From Sedimentisphaerales bacterium (GTDB lineage: Bacteria; Planctomycetota; Phycisphaerae; Sedimentisphaerales; SG8-4), in the NCBI GenBank assembly GCA_016932895.1, contig JAFGCA010000491.1, forward strand, positions 1 through 11,112: DNA of 11,112 nucleotides, in the 5' to 3' direction. The notes under the pieces were generated by a model, which was given only the letters and a program-made list of their open reading frames with translations, had not been told where the DNA came from and searched no databases. Below are positions 1-7,472 of the stretch, in pieces. The stretch's first letter is position 1. Each line of letters starts with the position of its first letter. A program made the position numbers and the translations under genes.

Positions 1-129
1 CGCCGCCGGTTGCGCGGCCGGTCGCCGTCACGGCGGCACGATGTGTGTCGCAGAGACTTCATCACCTTCATCCTACCACATCGTCGACGGCGATTCACGC
101 CTGCCCGCTGAATCTCGCGTCAATTGAGG
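1..129. other. Left edge, no supported gene
   Basis: I see no recognisable coding region here. One plus-strand frame is open from base 3 to 350, but it runs through the promoter and palindromic element A, its composition looks arbitrary, and it overlaps the well-supported sulfatase start. A minus-strand frame beginning with ATG at 62 (MKSLRHTSC...) stays open to the left edge, so the start of a leftward gene cannot be excluded. It has no family resemblance and only about 20 visible codons. Confidence 0.4.
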
Positions 130-159
130 TTGACGTGGTTTTGGGACATGCGTTATACA
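130..159 (+). promoter_or_regulatory. Sigma70-like promoter of the sulfatase gene
   Basis: A -35 hexamer TTGACG (130-135, 5 of 6 to TTGACA) and a -10 hexamer TATACA (154-159, 4 of 6 to TATAAT) are separated by 18 bases. Transcription would start near 166, almost exactly at the first base of palindromic element A (168). The sulfatase mRNA would therefore begin with that element and have a leader of roughly 125 bases. This is predicted from the hexamers only. Confidence 0.5.
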
Positions 160-167
160 CTGGAGTT

Positions 168-238
168 GTAGGGTGGGTCCTTGACCCACGCGTCCGTGCA
201 GGTGACGTGCTTACGCGTGGGGTAAGAACCCACCCTAT
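168..238. repeat. Palindromic element A (26-19-26 inverted repeat)
   Basis: The left arm 168-193 and right arm 213-238 are reverse complements at 22 of 26 positions, around a 19-base centre (194-212). Each arm also contains a smaller palindrome: in the left arm TGGGTC (174-179) pairs with GACCCA across a CTT loop. The core of the arm, GGGTGGGTCCTTGACCCACG (171-190), recurs almost unchanged in element B beyond the sulfatase. The build resembles a REP/BIME-type unit, two inverted palindromic modules around a spacer, and could form a cruciform in DNA or a long hairpin in the sulfatase leader RNA. No transposase or target-site duplication is visible. Confidence 0.85.
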
Positions 239-291
239 GGCTGAACCACAACGTCACGAACTGCGGATTCGACAAGGAAAGGAACCACGCA

Positions 292-1731
292 ATGCCAATG
301 GGTCGTCGCACATTCCTGAAAGCCGCCGGTGCCTGGCTGGTCGCCGTTAAGCCGCTGGCCGTACGGGCCAACGCCGGGGCAAAAAAGCCGAACATCATCC
401 TGTGCATGGCCGACGATCAGGGCTGGGGGGATATGGCCTACAACGGACACGCGGTCCTGAAGACGCCCCACTTCGACGCGATGGCGGCCGCGGCGCTGCG
501 CTTCGACCGTTTCTACGCCGCCGCCCCGGTCTGTTCGCCCACGCGCGGCAGCGTCATGACGGGCCGGCATCCCAACCGCTTCGGATGTTTCAAGTGGGGC
601 CGTTCGCTGCGCCCGCAGGAGATCACCGTCGCCGAGGCCCTCAAGACCTCCGGCTACGTGACCGGCCACTTCGGTAAGTGGCATCTGGGCTCGGTGGTCG
701 AGGGCAGCCCCGTCAATCCCGGCGCCAGCGGCTTCGACGAATGGCTCTCGGCGCCGAACTTTTTCGACAACGACCCGATTCTCAGCCGGGAAGGGACCGC
801 CGTCCCGACGCAGGGCGACAGCTCGATGGTCACGGCCGACGCCGCCATCGAATTCATCCGCAAGCACGCCCGGTCGCCGCAGCCGTTCTTTGCCGTCGTC
901 TGGTTCGGCTCGCCGCACGGGCCCCACCAGGCCATCGAGCGGGACCGCGAACCCTACAAGAACCAGAGCGAGAAACTCCAGCACTTCTACGGCGAGATTA
1001 CCGGCATGGACCGCGCCTTCGGCAAGCTCCGCCGGGAACTAGGCGAACTCGGCATTCGCGAGAACACCCTCCTGTGGTATTGCAGCGACAACGGCGGCCT
1101 GCCCCGCGTCGGCTCCACCGGCGGTCGCGGCAACAAAGGGCAAATCTACGAAGGCGGCCTCCGCGTCCCGGCCATCCTGGAATGGCCCGCCCGCGTCGCC
1201 GGCGGCCGCGTCACAAACGTGCCGTGCAATACCTCGGACATCTATCCCACGCTGCTGGACATCACGGGCGTGCGCATGAAGAACCAGCCGCCGCTGGACG
1301 GGATCAGCCTGGTGGCCCTGCTGGAAGGCAGGATGAAATCGCGTCCCAAACCCATGGGCTTCTGGGACCACCCCACCGGCGGCATCAGCACACCGAGCAA
1401 GCAATGGATGGCCAGCCTGCACAAAGCCCAGCAGGCCGGTAAGAAGGTAGATGACCCTTCGCGTCTGCGTCTGGATGCGGGCAAGATCACAAAGCAGTAT
1501 CCCGAGGATAGCTTCCCCGGCCACTCGGCCTGGCTCGACTGGCCCTGGAAGCTCCACCGCATCGAGAAGAAAGGCCCCGTCAAATTCGAGCTCTACAACC
1601 TCGCCGACGATCCCCAGGAAAGCAAGGACTGCATGGCCACACAACCCAAGCGAGCCAGGGTAATGAAGGCCGAACTCGAAGCCTGGCTCCGCTCCGTGGT
1701 CCGCAGCCTCAACGGAAAGGACTACCGCTGA
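292..1731 (+). CDS. Tat-exported S1-family sulfatase (Cys-type formylglycine)
   Basis: This 479-residue protein should hydrolyse sulfate esters outside the cytoplasm, most likely on a sulfated polysaccharide or its oligosaccharides. It opens with a twin-arginine signal, GRRTFLKAAGAW (residues 4-15). The S1 signature CSPTR begins at Cys81, the residue converted to formylglycine, and continues GSVMTGR. Other family landmarks are metal-binding Asp41-Asp42, GKWHLG (128-133), PHGPH (208-212), CSDNGG (264-269, metal ligands Asp266/Asn267), Lys282 in a GNKG...EGGLRVP context, and a C-terminal ELYNLADDP (433-441). Length is normal. AAAGGA (278-283) lies 8 bases before the chosen ATG; a second ATG two codons on is possible. 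The gene is monocistronic and bracketed by elements A and B. Tat export fits formylglycine installation in the cytoplasm; no maturase is in view. The exact substrate cannot be read from the sequence. Confidence 0.95.
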   Translation: MPMGRRTFLKAAGAWLVAVKPLAVRANAGAKKPNIILCMADDQGWGDMAYNGHAVLKTPHFDAMAAAALRFDRFYAAAPVCSPTRGSVMTGRHPNRFGCFKWGRSLRPQEITVAEALKTSGYVTGHFGKWHLGSVVEGSPVNPGASGFDEWLSAPNFFDNDPILSREGTAVPTQGDSSMVTADAAIEFIRKHARSPQPFFAVVWFGSPHGPHQAIERDREPYKNQSEKLQHFYGEITGMDRAFGKLRRELGELGIRENTLLWYCSDNGGLPRVGSTGGRGNKGQIYEGGLRVPAILEWPARVAGGRVTNVPCNTSDIYPTLLDITGVRMKNQPPLDGISLVALLEGRMKSRPKPMGFWDHPTGGISTPSKQWMASLHKAQQAGKKVDDPSRLRLDAGKITKQYPEDSFPGHSAWLDWPWKLHRIEKKGPVKFELYNLADDPQESKDCMATQPKRARVMKAELEAWLRSVVRSLNGKDYR

Positions 1732-1748
1732 GTCACTCTGTCTAAGTC

Positions 1749-1819
1749 GCAGGGTGGGTCCTCAACCCGCACGGTAAAACCTCGCGCGGACAAACGCGTG
1801 GGTCAAGGACCCAGCCTAC
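1749..1819. repeat. Palindromic element B (26-19-26 inverted repeat)
   Basis: This element has the same geometry as A: arms 1749-1774 and 1794-1819 around a 19-base centre (1775-1793). The reverse complement of its right arm matches the left arm of A at 25 of 26 positions, so B is effectively an inverted copy of A. Its own left arm has drifted (20 of 26 to the same sequence), and the centres of A and B are unrelated. It fills the gap between the sulfatase stop (1731) and the stop of the convergent glycosidase gene (1832), where its hairpin could act as a two-way transcription barrier. There is no obvious T-run. Confidence 0.85.
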
Positions 1820-1831
1820 AGTTGATTCACT

Positions 1832-4513
1832 TCACCTGAGGCCGGCATCGGCTCCGGCGTGGAGAATGTTGAGATGGTCGATCCCGACCGGGGCCGAGGG
1901 GGCGATCTCGATGGTGTTCGGGCCCTTTCTGAGAGTCACGGTCTTTCGGTCCCAGGCCCAGGTGCGCTGGCCTCCGGTCGGCCATAAAATGATCTCACCG
2001 GCATTTTGTCCGGTGAGTGTCACCCGGGCCGGGTTCGGGCCCTTCCGGGCGACGTAACGCAGTTCCAGGATATACGTACCGGCGGCGGGCGCCTCGAACG
2101 TCCATTCCACGCCACCAGCATCCGACGCAGCGGGAAACGCGAGAAAGCCGCTTCCCGTATAGCCAGGGACATCGGTTGCCGCGCGGGCTCCACGATGCGC
2201 GGCGTCTTCGGCTTCCAGGATCGTACCGCCCGGCGTGGGGGCCATCGAAGGCACGCGGGCAACACCGCCCCCCTGGGCGACAATAAGATCGTCACGCACA
2301 TAATCGTAGATCTTACGCCAGTCCACGTGGCCCACGCGGTTGGTCCACAACGGGTTCTTGTACTGGCCCAGGGCCGTCGAGGCGTAGAGTCGCCAGAAAT
2401 GCGCGGTTTGCACCAACTCGGCCACCGCCCCCTTCTGATGTTCTTCTTTTCCGTTCGCGCGGTAGAGGGCCACTTCGGTCGCGCCGCGAATTTTATGGGC
2501 ATAGTATTTTCCGAGATACGCCATCGCCCGGATGTCTTCGAGCGTCCGGCGCAGCTCCTTGTCGCCGCCGTGGGAGAGCCGGCCCAGGATCGCCAGCGCC
2601 CTCTCCGCGTGGCCGTGAATCTGCTCGGAAACCTCGACGGGCGTGGTTCCCGCCAGTTCCTTCCCGGCCACAACGGCTTTGACGTAATCGGGTATGGAGA
2701 TATTGTCCGTGCCTTTGTGAGGTTCCAGCGTGATGAAACGGTTGACGTCGTGGAATCCGGTCGGCGTCCGGGCAAAGCCAGGATGGCTCTGCGACGACTC
2801 GATGTACCACTGAAAATCCAGCGAGCCCCAGTGGAAACCGGTGGTCTTGGGGTAGATCATCGAGGCTTCCTGCCAGGCCTGGAACAGGTCCGCACCCGAA
2901 ACCGCCGGAAACCGCTGCTGGAGTATTCGGGTGAAGCGCCCGTTGCTCACATCCGGGTCGTAGCCGAGACGCCCCCAGATCATCCAGTGGTACCAGTGCT
3001 TGGCCACTTCGATCTGGCGCGGCGTTTCGGGTTCGAGACTGAGAAACTCCCGCCCCCAGATGTACTGGTCCGAACCGAGATAGAACCCGCGCGACACGTC
3101 GTAGGGAATGTTCCGGATGAACTCGCGAACGAAGTCCGGGGCGCCCCAGCGGAAGTAATACACGTCGTCGTTGCGCAGCGTCCAGATGGTCTTGAGGTTG
3201 CCCTCTTCCGTGATGTCCTTCACGAAACCGGGATGATAGGGCTGCTTCGTGGAGCTGTAGACGTGGGCCTTGGCATACTTGAAGCTGAAAATGAACTCGA
3301 TGTCTTCGTGCTCGATCAGGGGGGCGAACTTGCGGGCGATGTCTTTGGCCCCGGTCTGATGCTGGCGGTGGATGAACGTAATCTTTCGTCCCGGCTGCTC
3401 TTTGGCGGCGTCGAGAACGCCCTGGGCGTAGGTCTTGAACGCCCAGTCCTCCTTTTGCTCGAAGCCGGCGCCGTGCATGTTCTCTCCGGTGGTCAGACCG
3501 ATGCCCTTGAGGTCCGGATACGTCAGGAACATCTGTTTGACGCTCTTGCGGAAATAATCGACGGTGGTCTCGTTGTCGATGTCGTCGGTGATGCCGTACT
3601 TGCCGTCCGTGCCGTTGACGAAGATGTTCCAGGTGACGAAGTAGAAATCGACGTTGCGCTCTTTCCCGTAGCGCATCACGCGGCGCCAGAAGTCGATCTT
3701 CTCCTCGATAGTCATCTTCTTGAGCGTTTCGGTGTTGTTCACGATCTCGGGGGCGTCGAAGCCGATGCCGTTGAGGGAATAGCGTTCCTTCCACTGCACG
3801 GTCGAGCGTTTCACGTCGGCCAGCGCCACGTCGGGATAGTCGGGCACCTTCACCAACGACGGAAACGGGTGCAGGCTCCACAACGAGATGTAGTTGTACC
3901 GGTAGCGCGCGAGGCAGTCGATGTACTGCTTCCAGAAGTCGAAGCTCCACATCTCGATGATGTTGTTCTGGGCGGCGTCGCACACGTCCGTATAGCTGGG
4001 CGTGCGTACGTCCAGGGGACAGTTGAACTTGGTCCCGCGCATCGCCATGTAGGGGTTGCGATCGACGTCTTTGACGCCCTCCAAACCTTCGATACGAATG
4101 AGTTCCGCTAATTCGAGCCCCCCGTACATCACGCCGGCGGCATCGGCGCCGACGACCCAGTACGTCGTTCGCCCACCCTCGGAACTGACGCGAATGCTGT
4201 AGCCCTCGCTCGTCAGCGTCCCGAGGGGCTTGGCACCGTCGGCTTGCAGCGTTTCGATCAGCTTGCGATGAGAACGCGGGCCCAGAACGATGCGCGCGCC
4301 TTTGGCCGCCTGGTCCAATTTCCCCAGATTGGAGCGCCGGATGCCGTATCCGCGCGTCCACAACGCATCTTGAATGTCCTCGGCCGCGAATACCGCCTGC
4401 GGACTGCGCCCGTCGACCCACAACGTCACGGAGGCGGCGTGAAGCGCTGATGCGAACAGAAGACAGCACAGAAGTGAAACGGCATGGAAACGTCTGGCAA
4501 AATCGATAGACAT
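1832..4513 (-). CDS. Exported glycoside-hydrolase-like protein, hexosaminidase/alpha-glucuronidase type, with C-terminal CBM-like domain
   Basis: The protein has 893 residues from the chosen ATG (4513-4511). That start has GAAAGG 7 bases upstream and leads straight into a Sec signal peptide (residues 1 to about 26, ending LLFASALHA). The frame stays open another 110 codons upstream, but those run through the promoter region and lack protein-like character. Residues about 28-145 look like the small alpha/beta domain preceding the barrel in GH20/GH67-type enzymes (VLGPRSHRKL, GYSIRV, YWVVGADAAGVMYGGLELAEL). Residues about 150-560 would be a TIM-barrel-like catalytic region; Glu344 in TTGENMHG and Asp482 in YLGSDQY are candidate catalytic or substrate residues. 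Residues about 610-745 look helical. Residues 761-893 (TILEAEDA...TYILELRY...GIDHLNIL) resemble a CBM6/CBM35 beta-sandwich. I cannot assign a GH family with confidence; an alpha-glucuronidase-like exo-enzyme is the best guess. Confidence 0.8.
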   Translation of the reverse strand: MSIDFARRFHAVSLLCCLLFASALHAASVTLWVDGRSPQAVFAAEDIQDALWTRGYGIRRSNLGKLDQAAKGARIVLGPRSHRKLIETLQADGAKPLGTLTSEGYSIRVSSEGGRTTYWVVGADAAGVMYGGLELAELIRIEGLEGVKDVDRNPYMAMRGTKFNCPLDVRTPSYTDVCDAAQNNIIEMWSFDFWKQYIDCLARYRYNYISLWSLHPFPSLVKVPDYPDVALADVKRSTVQWKERYSLNGIGFDAPEIVNNTETLKKMTIEEKIDFWRRVMRYGKERNVDFYFVTWNIFVNGTDGKYGITDDIDNETTVDYFRKSVKQMFLTYPDLKGIGLTTGENMHGAGFEQKEDWAFKTYAQGVLDAAKEQPGRKITFIHRQHQTGAKDIARKFAPLIEHEDIEFIFSFKYAKAHVYSSTKQPYHPGFVKDITEEGNLKTIWTLRNDDVYYFRWGAPDFVREFIRNIPYDVSRGFYLGSDQYIWGREFLSLEPETPRQIEVAKHWYHWMIWGRLGYDPDVSNGRFTRILQQRFPAVSGADLFQAWQEASMIYPKTTGFHWGSLDFQWYIESSQSHPGFARTPTGFHDVNRFITLEPHKGTDNISIPDYVKAVVAGKELAGTTPVEVSEQIHGHAERALAILGRLSHGGDKELRRTLEDIRAMAYLGKYYAHKIRGATEVALYRANGKEEHQKGAVAELVQTAHFWRLYASTALGQYKNPLWTNRVGHVDWRKIYDYVRDDLIVAQGGGVARVPSMAPTPGGTILEAEDAAHRGARAATDVPGYTGSGFLAFPAASDAGGVEWTFEAPAAGTYILELRYVARKGPNPARVTLTGQNAGEIILWPTGGQRTWAWDRKTVTLRKGPNTIEIAPSAPVGIDHLNILHAGADAGLR

Positions 4514-4586
4514 GCTGGAGCCTTTCATTCCGATCGTTTCTCCCTGAAGAAAAACACCGCCAAACCCGACACCGGGCCAGATTGCG

Positions 4587-4615
4587 AGGATACACGACAT
4601 GGCCCTTTTCCACAA
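4587..4615 (-). promoter_or_regulatory. Weak candidate promoter for the leftward glycosidase gene
   Basis: Read on the minus strand, TTGTGG (4615-4610, 3 of 6 to TTGACA) and TATCCT (4592-4587, 4 of 6 to TATAAT) are separated by 17 bases and lie about 73 bases before the chosen start. The -35 match is poor, so this is only a candidate. Confidence 0.2.
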
Positions 4616-4661
4616 TCCCTTCTCACCGAAACCGGTTGCGCCGCGGCGGAGGGGATCGACA

Positions 4662-4690
4662 TTTACGGGGCTCCGGCGTGCGGCTATACT
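4662..4690 (+). promoter_or_regulatory. Sigma70-like promoter of the GH43-like gene
   Basis: TTTACG (4662-4667, 4 of 6 to TTGACA) and TATACT (4685-4690, 5 of 6 to TATAAT) are separated by exactly 17 bases and lie 62 bases upstream of the chosen ATG. It sits in the 239-base divergent gap shared with the leftward glycosidase gene, so a regulator binding here could control both. I see no clear operator palindrome. Confidence 0.45.
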
Positions 4691-4752
4691 GACCGCCACG
4701 ATCGTGTGCGCAACGACACGCCGAAATCGCAGGTAGGATGGAAAGGGAAAAG

Positions 4753-5748
4753 ATGCATCGCAGAAACTGGCTCGTGATACTGCTGGTCGCAGGCCTGGTA
4801 CAAACCGGACCGGCTCAGATGAGCGGCCCTGAGACGACTTCATCGGGGCCGGGCGGGTATCTCTTCGCGCACATGACCAAGCAGGACTACGGCCGGCTGT
4901 ATTATTCCGTCAGCACCGACGGCCTGCACTGGACCCTGCTCAACGAGGGCAAGCGCATCATCGGCGAACAATACCGGGGCCACCCGGACATCGCCAAAGG
5001 CCACGATGGACGTTACTACCTGCTCGGCAACTACGAACACAATCGGGAGATCAACATCTGGGTCTCGGCCGATCTGGTCTCCTGGTCGAAGTTCGGCAGT
5101 CTCAAGCCGGACCTCTGGAAGACGCCGAATTTCACGCCGGCCTTACACTACATCGGCGCGCCGAAGATATTCTTCGACGAGCCCTCGTCACAATACGTCA
5201 TCACCTGGCACAGCACGCAGGAGAAACCCATCAAGGAGGACACCGAGCAATTCTGGCGCGGCATGCGAACGCTCTACATCACCTCGAAAGACCTGGTGAC
5301 CTTCTCCGACCCGAAACGCCTCTTCGGTTTCGACATGGCCACCATCGACGTGATCCTGCGCCGGGACCGAGAGCGGTATTACGCGATCATCAAAGACGAG
5401 CTGTATCCTTCCTTCGCCTGGCCGACGGGAAAGACTATCCGCGTCTGCTCGGCGCCCAAGCTGCTGGGGCCCTACAACAAGCCGTCGCCTCCGATCAGCC
5501 CCAACTTCAGAGAGGCCCCCACGTTGATCCCGCGCCCCGACGGACAGGCATGGTTTCTGTACTTCGAGCAGTATCCGGGCGTCTCGTACGGGCTCTCGAC
5601 GGCGCCGAGGCTGGACGGCCCCTGGTACGACGTATACTGCGAGAAATACGCGGTGCCGGCCGAAGCGCGCCACGGGTGCATGATCCCCATCAGCCGTCGG
5701 CAGTACAACGCCATCACGGCCGCCTACGGCAAGAAGCCCCTGCCGTGA
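4753..5748 (+). CDS. Exported GH43-like five-bladed beta-propeller glycosidase
   Basis: The product (331 residues) has the repeating blade pattern of GH43/GH32/GH117-type propellers: short strands such as GRLYYSVSTDGLHW (48-60), HPDIAKGHDGRYYLLGNYE (77-95) and NIWVSADLVSWSKFG (101-115). Candidate catalytic acids, by analogy with GH43, are Asp79 (HPD, base), Asp199 (TIDV, modulator) and Glu254 (REAP, general acid); His307 in ARHG matches the central His often seen near the metal. It likely removes a terminal sugar such as arabinose, xylose or galactose from a polysaccharide; the substrate is unknown. The ATG at 4753 was chosen over the in-frame ATG at 4738 because GGAAAGGG lies at good spacing and a signal peptide (MHRRNWLVILLVAGLV, likely cleaved near residue 21) begins there. 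It is divergent from the 893-residue glycosidase and convergent with the phosphoesterase. Confidence 0.85.
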   Translation: MHRRNWLVILLVAGLVQTGPAQMSGPETTSSGPGGYLFAHMTKQDYGRLYYSVSTDGLHWTLLNEGKRIIGEQYRGHPDIAKGHDGRYYLLGNYEHNREINIWVSADLVSWSKFGSLKPDLWKTPNFTPALHYIGAPKIFFDEPSSQYVITWHSTQEKPIKEDTEQFWRGMRTLYITSKDLVTFSDPKRLFGFDMATIDVILRRDRERYYAIIKDELYPSFAWPTGKTIRVCSAPKLLGPYNKPSPPISPNFREAPTLIPRPDGQAWFLYFEQYPGVSYGLSTAPRLDGPWYDVYCEKYAVPAEARHGCMIPISRRQYNAITAAYGKKPLP

Positions 5749-5807
5749 GACCGTAAGGCGTTTTGCCATGCCCGCGGGGGCACTGTGGGAGCGCCGGGTC
5801 GCCCGGG
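5749..5807. other. Convergent intergenic gap
   Basis: Fifty-nine bases separate the stops of the GH43-like gene and the phosphoesterase gene. A short GC hairpin, CCGGG (5794-5798) with CCCGG (5802-5806), is present but has no T-run on either side. I do not call it a terminator. Confidence 0.4.
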
Positions 5808-7472
5808 CTATGGATCCAATTCGATCACGAACTGCTGATCGAGTTGAAGCAGGTAGCTGTCGTATAACGGAGAGTAGGTCTTGACCTGCACCGTTCGGCC
5901 GTCGGGCAAAAACTCCAGAAGCCTCATGTACGCCTCACCCCCCAATTGACGCATCTGATAGTTGGCCAGCATCTGATGCACGATCTTGCCCTGGTCGTTG
6001 CGCGACGCCAGGTAGCCCGTGCCGTCGCCCAACACGTGGCCGTTGAAAACGAACGCAAAATTGTGTTTGCGAACGAGCTTGTCCCACAGTTCCTGTCCGT
6101 CATTCTTGGCGCCCGGTGTATTGTAAAGGTGCGGGTTGTACGTTTGCGGATTCTCCGTATCGGTATGATCGTAGCGCAGGTCGTTGTTGTTCATGTAGGC
6201 GTGGGTAATCAGAATCCCCTCGCGGTCCGGGTAACTGGCCATGACACCGTTGGCCCAGGCGATGGTCTCGTCGCGTGGGGCCCATTCCAACGATACCACA
6301 ATCCACTCGATTCCACCGGCCTCGAAGAGATGATACGTATTGTCCATCAGGCCCGGCTCCATCGCGCCGCCGAACGTGGGCCAATCGACGTAGCGGCTGT
6401 AGGGAAGGTACTGGTTCATGTACGTTTCCCGGGTAGACGCATTGCCGTTGGAACCATAATCGTGGTTGCCCGGACAGAAGGCGTACGGAACCCTGCCGTC
6501 CATGACGGCCAGCGCCTCCTGGGCGTGCTCCCATTGATCGATCGTATTGTTGTTGGTGATGTCCCCCAGTTGCAGGACGTATGCGATGTTCCGCTTCTCG
6601 CAATTCTGCACGATCCAGGCGGTCTGGCTCAGGAAGAGGCCCGGATAGCGCTGGGAATAGACTTGGGTATCAGGCAGCAAGACCAGCGTCCAGGAACCGG
6701 GGACGAAATCACTGACCTGGTGCGGCGGCGGGGTTATATTCAACGGTTCGGTGCTGCCATTTCGCACGGCCACGGCATGCGTGGCGAGGTTCTCGAAGAA
6801 CACCGAACGAATCTTCCGGAACGCGCGATTCGGTGCGCCGAACGAGCCAAAAGTGAGCTTGTCGAGTGCGAGCGACGCCAAAATAACGCGGCCCTGGCCA
6901 CAGGCGCCTTCCATCAGTGCCGGATACTGAGCGTATTGATCGCCGGCCAGAACCACTTCGAATCCCCTCTGATCGACGAACGTCTCCCAAACGGTGACGC
7001 GCGAATGGAATTCGATCAGACCGTCAAACACCAGTATTCCTCGAAGGAGGTGGTTGGCCGGCGACACGACGTGCGCCCTGGCGAAGTCCTGATCGGCCCG
7101 ACGGGCGTCGTGCGTGGACGGAAGGAAGGGGGGCGTTTGCTCCGTCTGGTCCGCCTGCGTCATCTGGACCAGGAGGTGTCCCTTGTCCACGTAGTGATGC
7201 AGGTCGGATGCATACTGTGCCATGTAGTCCTGATACGCCGGGCTCTCACTGGCGAACGAACCGAGGAAAATGAGATCGACCTGGGCATTTGCAGGGGATA
7301 TCTCCAGCGGCAGAGGCGAGACGTCGAAGCCGGCCTCAACGAGAGCCTCAGCCGCCCCCAGCGACTCCGTCCATTCGTCGGCGTACTCGAATACATACGC
7401 CGTAGGCGTTGTCTGCGCCAACAGCACGCCGGCGCACATCAACACCGTCAGAAATGCAAGTTGCCTTTTCAT
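5808..7472 (-). CDS. Exported calcineurin-like metallophosphoesterase with N-terminal GATase-like domain
   Basis: The protein has 554 residues. A Sec signal (MKRQLAFLTVLMCAGVLLAQ) is followed by an alpha/beta domain (about 24-235) resembling ThuA/class-I glutaminase-like folds (LIFLGSF, KGHLLVQMTQ, GQGRVILASLALD). The metallophosphoesterase domain spans about 260-540: DTQ (268-270) in place of the usual DxH, GD (303-304), GNHD (335-338), His424 in ITHAY, and GHVLGD (478-483) in place of GHxH. From memory, this DTQ/GHVLGD pattern is shared by a secreted subfamily common in Planctomycetota, so the enzyme is probably active with altered metal ligands. The substrate could be a phosphodiester or phosphomonoester. 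Its ATG overlaps the TGA of the upstream HzsA-like gene as ATGA, and GAAGGG sits 7 bases before the start. Translational coupling in one operon is therefore expected. Confidence 0.9.
   Translation of the reverse strand: MKRQLAFLTVLMCAGVLLAQTTPTAYVFEYADEWTESLGAAEALVEAGFDVSPLPLEISPANAQVDLIFLGSFASESPAYQDYMAQYASDLHHYVDKGHLLVQMTQADQTEQTPPFLPSTHDARRADQDFARAHVVSPANHLLRGILVFDGLIEFHSRVTVWETFVDQRGFEVVLAGDQYAQYPALMEGACGQGRVILASLALDKLTFGSFGAPNRAFRKIRSVFFENLATHAVAVRNGSTEPLNITPPPHQVSDFVPGSWTLVLLPDTQVYSQRYPGLFLSQTAWIVQNCEKRNIAYVLQLGDITNNNTIDQWEHAQEALAVMDGRVPYAFCPGNHDYGSNGNASTRETYMNQYLPYSRYVDWPTFGGAMEPGLMDNTYHLFEAGGIEWIVVSLEWAPRDETIAWANGVMASYPDREGILITHAYMNNNDLRYDHTDTENPQTYNPHLYNTPGAKNDGQELWDKLVRKHNFAFVFNGHVLGDGTGYLASRNDQGKIVHQMLANYQMRQLGGEAYMRLLEFLPDGRTVQVKTYSPLYDSYLLQLDQQFVIELDP

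Noticed and set aside
2006..4111. Long plus-strand open frame of about 700 codons opposite the glycosidase gene
   Set aside because: It is fully antisense to a coherent, domain-bearing gene in GC-rich DNA. Its translation is rich in R, G, H and V without a fold-like pattern, and it has no signal peptide or motif.
4514..4843. N-terminal 110-codon extension of the 893-residue glycosidase
   Set aside because: The extension would bury the signal peptide inside the protein, overlap the start of the divergent GH43-like gene and run through its promoter. The inner ATG at 4513 has its own ribosome-binding site.
5794..5806. Hairpin between the convergent genes as a rho-independent terminator
   Set aside because: Only five base pairs with a three-base loop, and no T-run on either strand.
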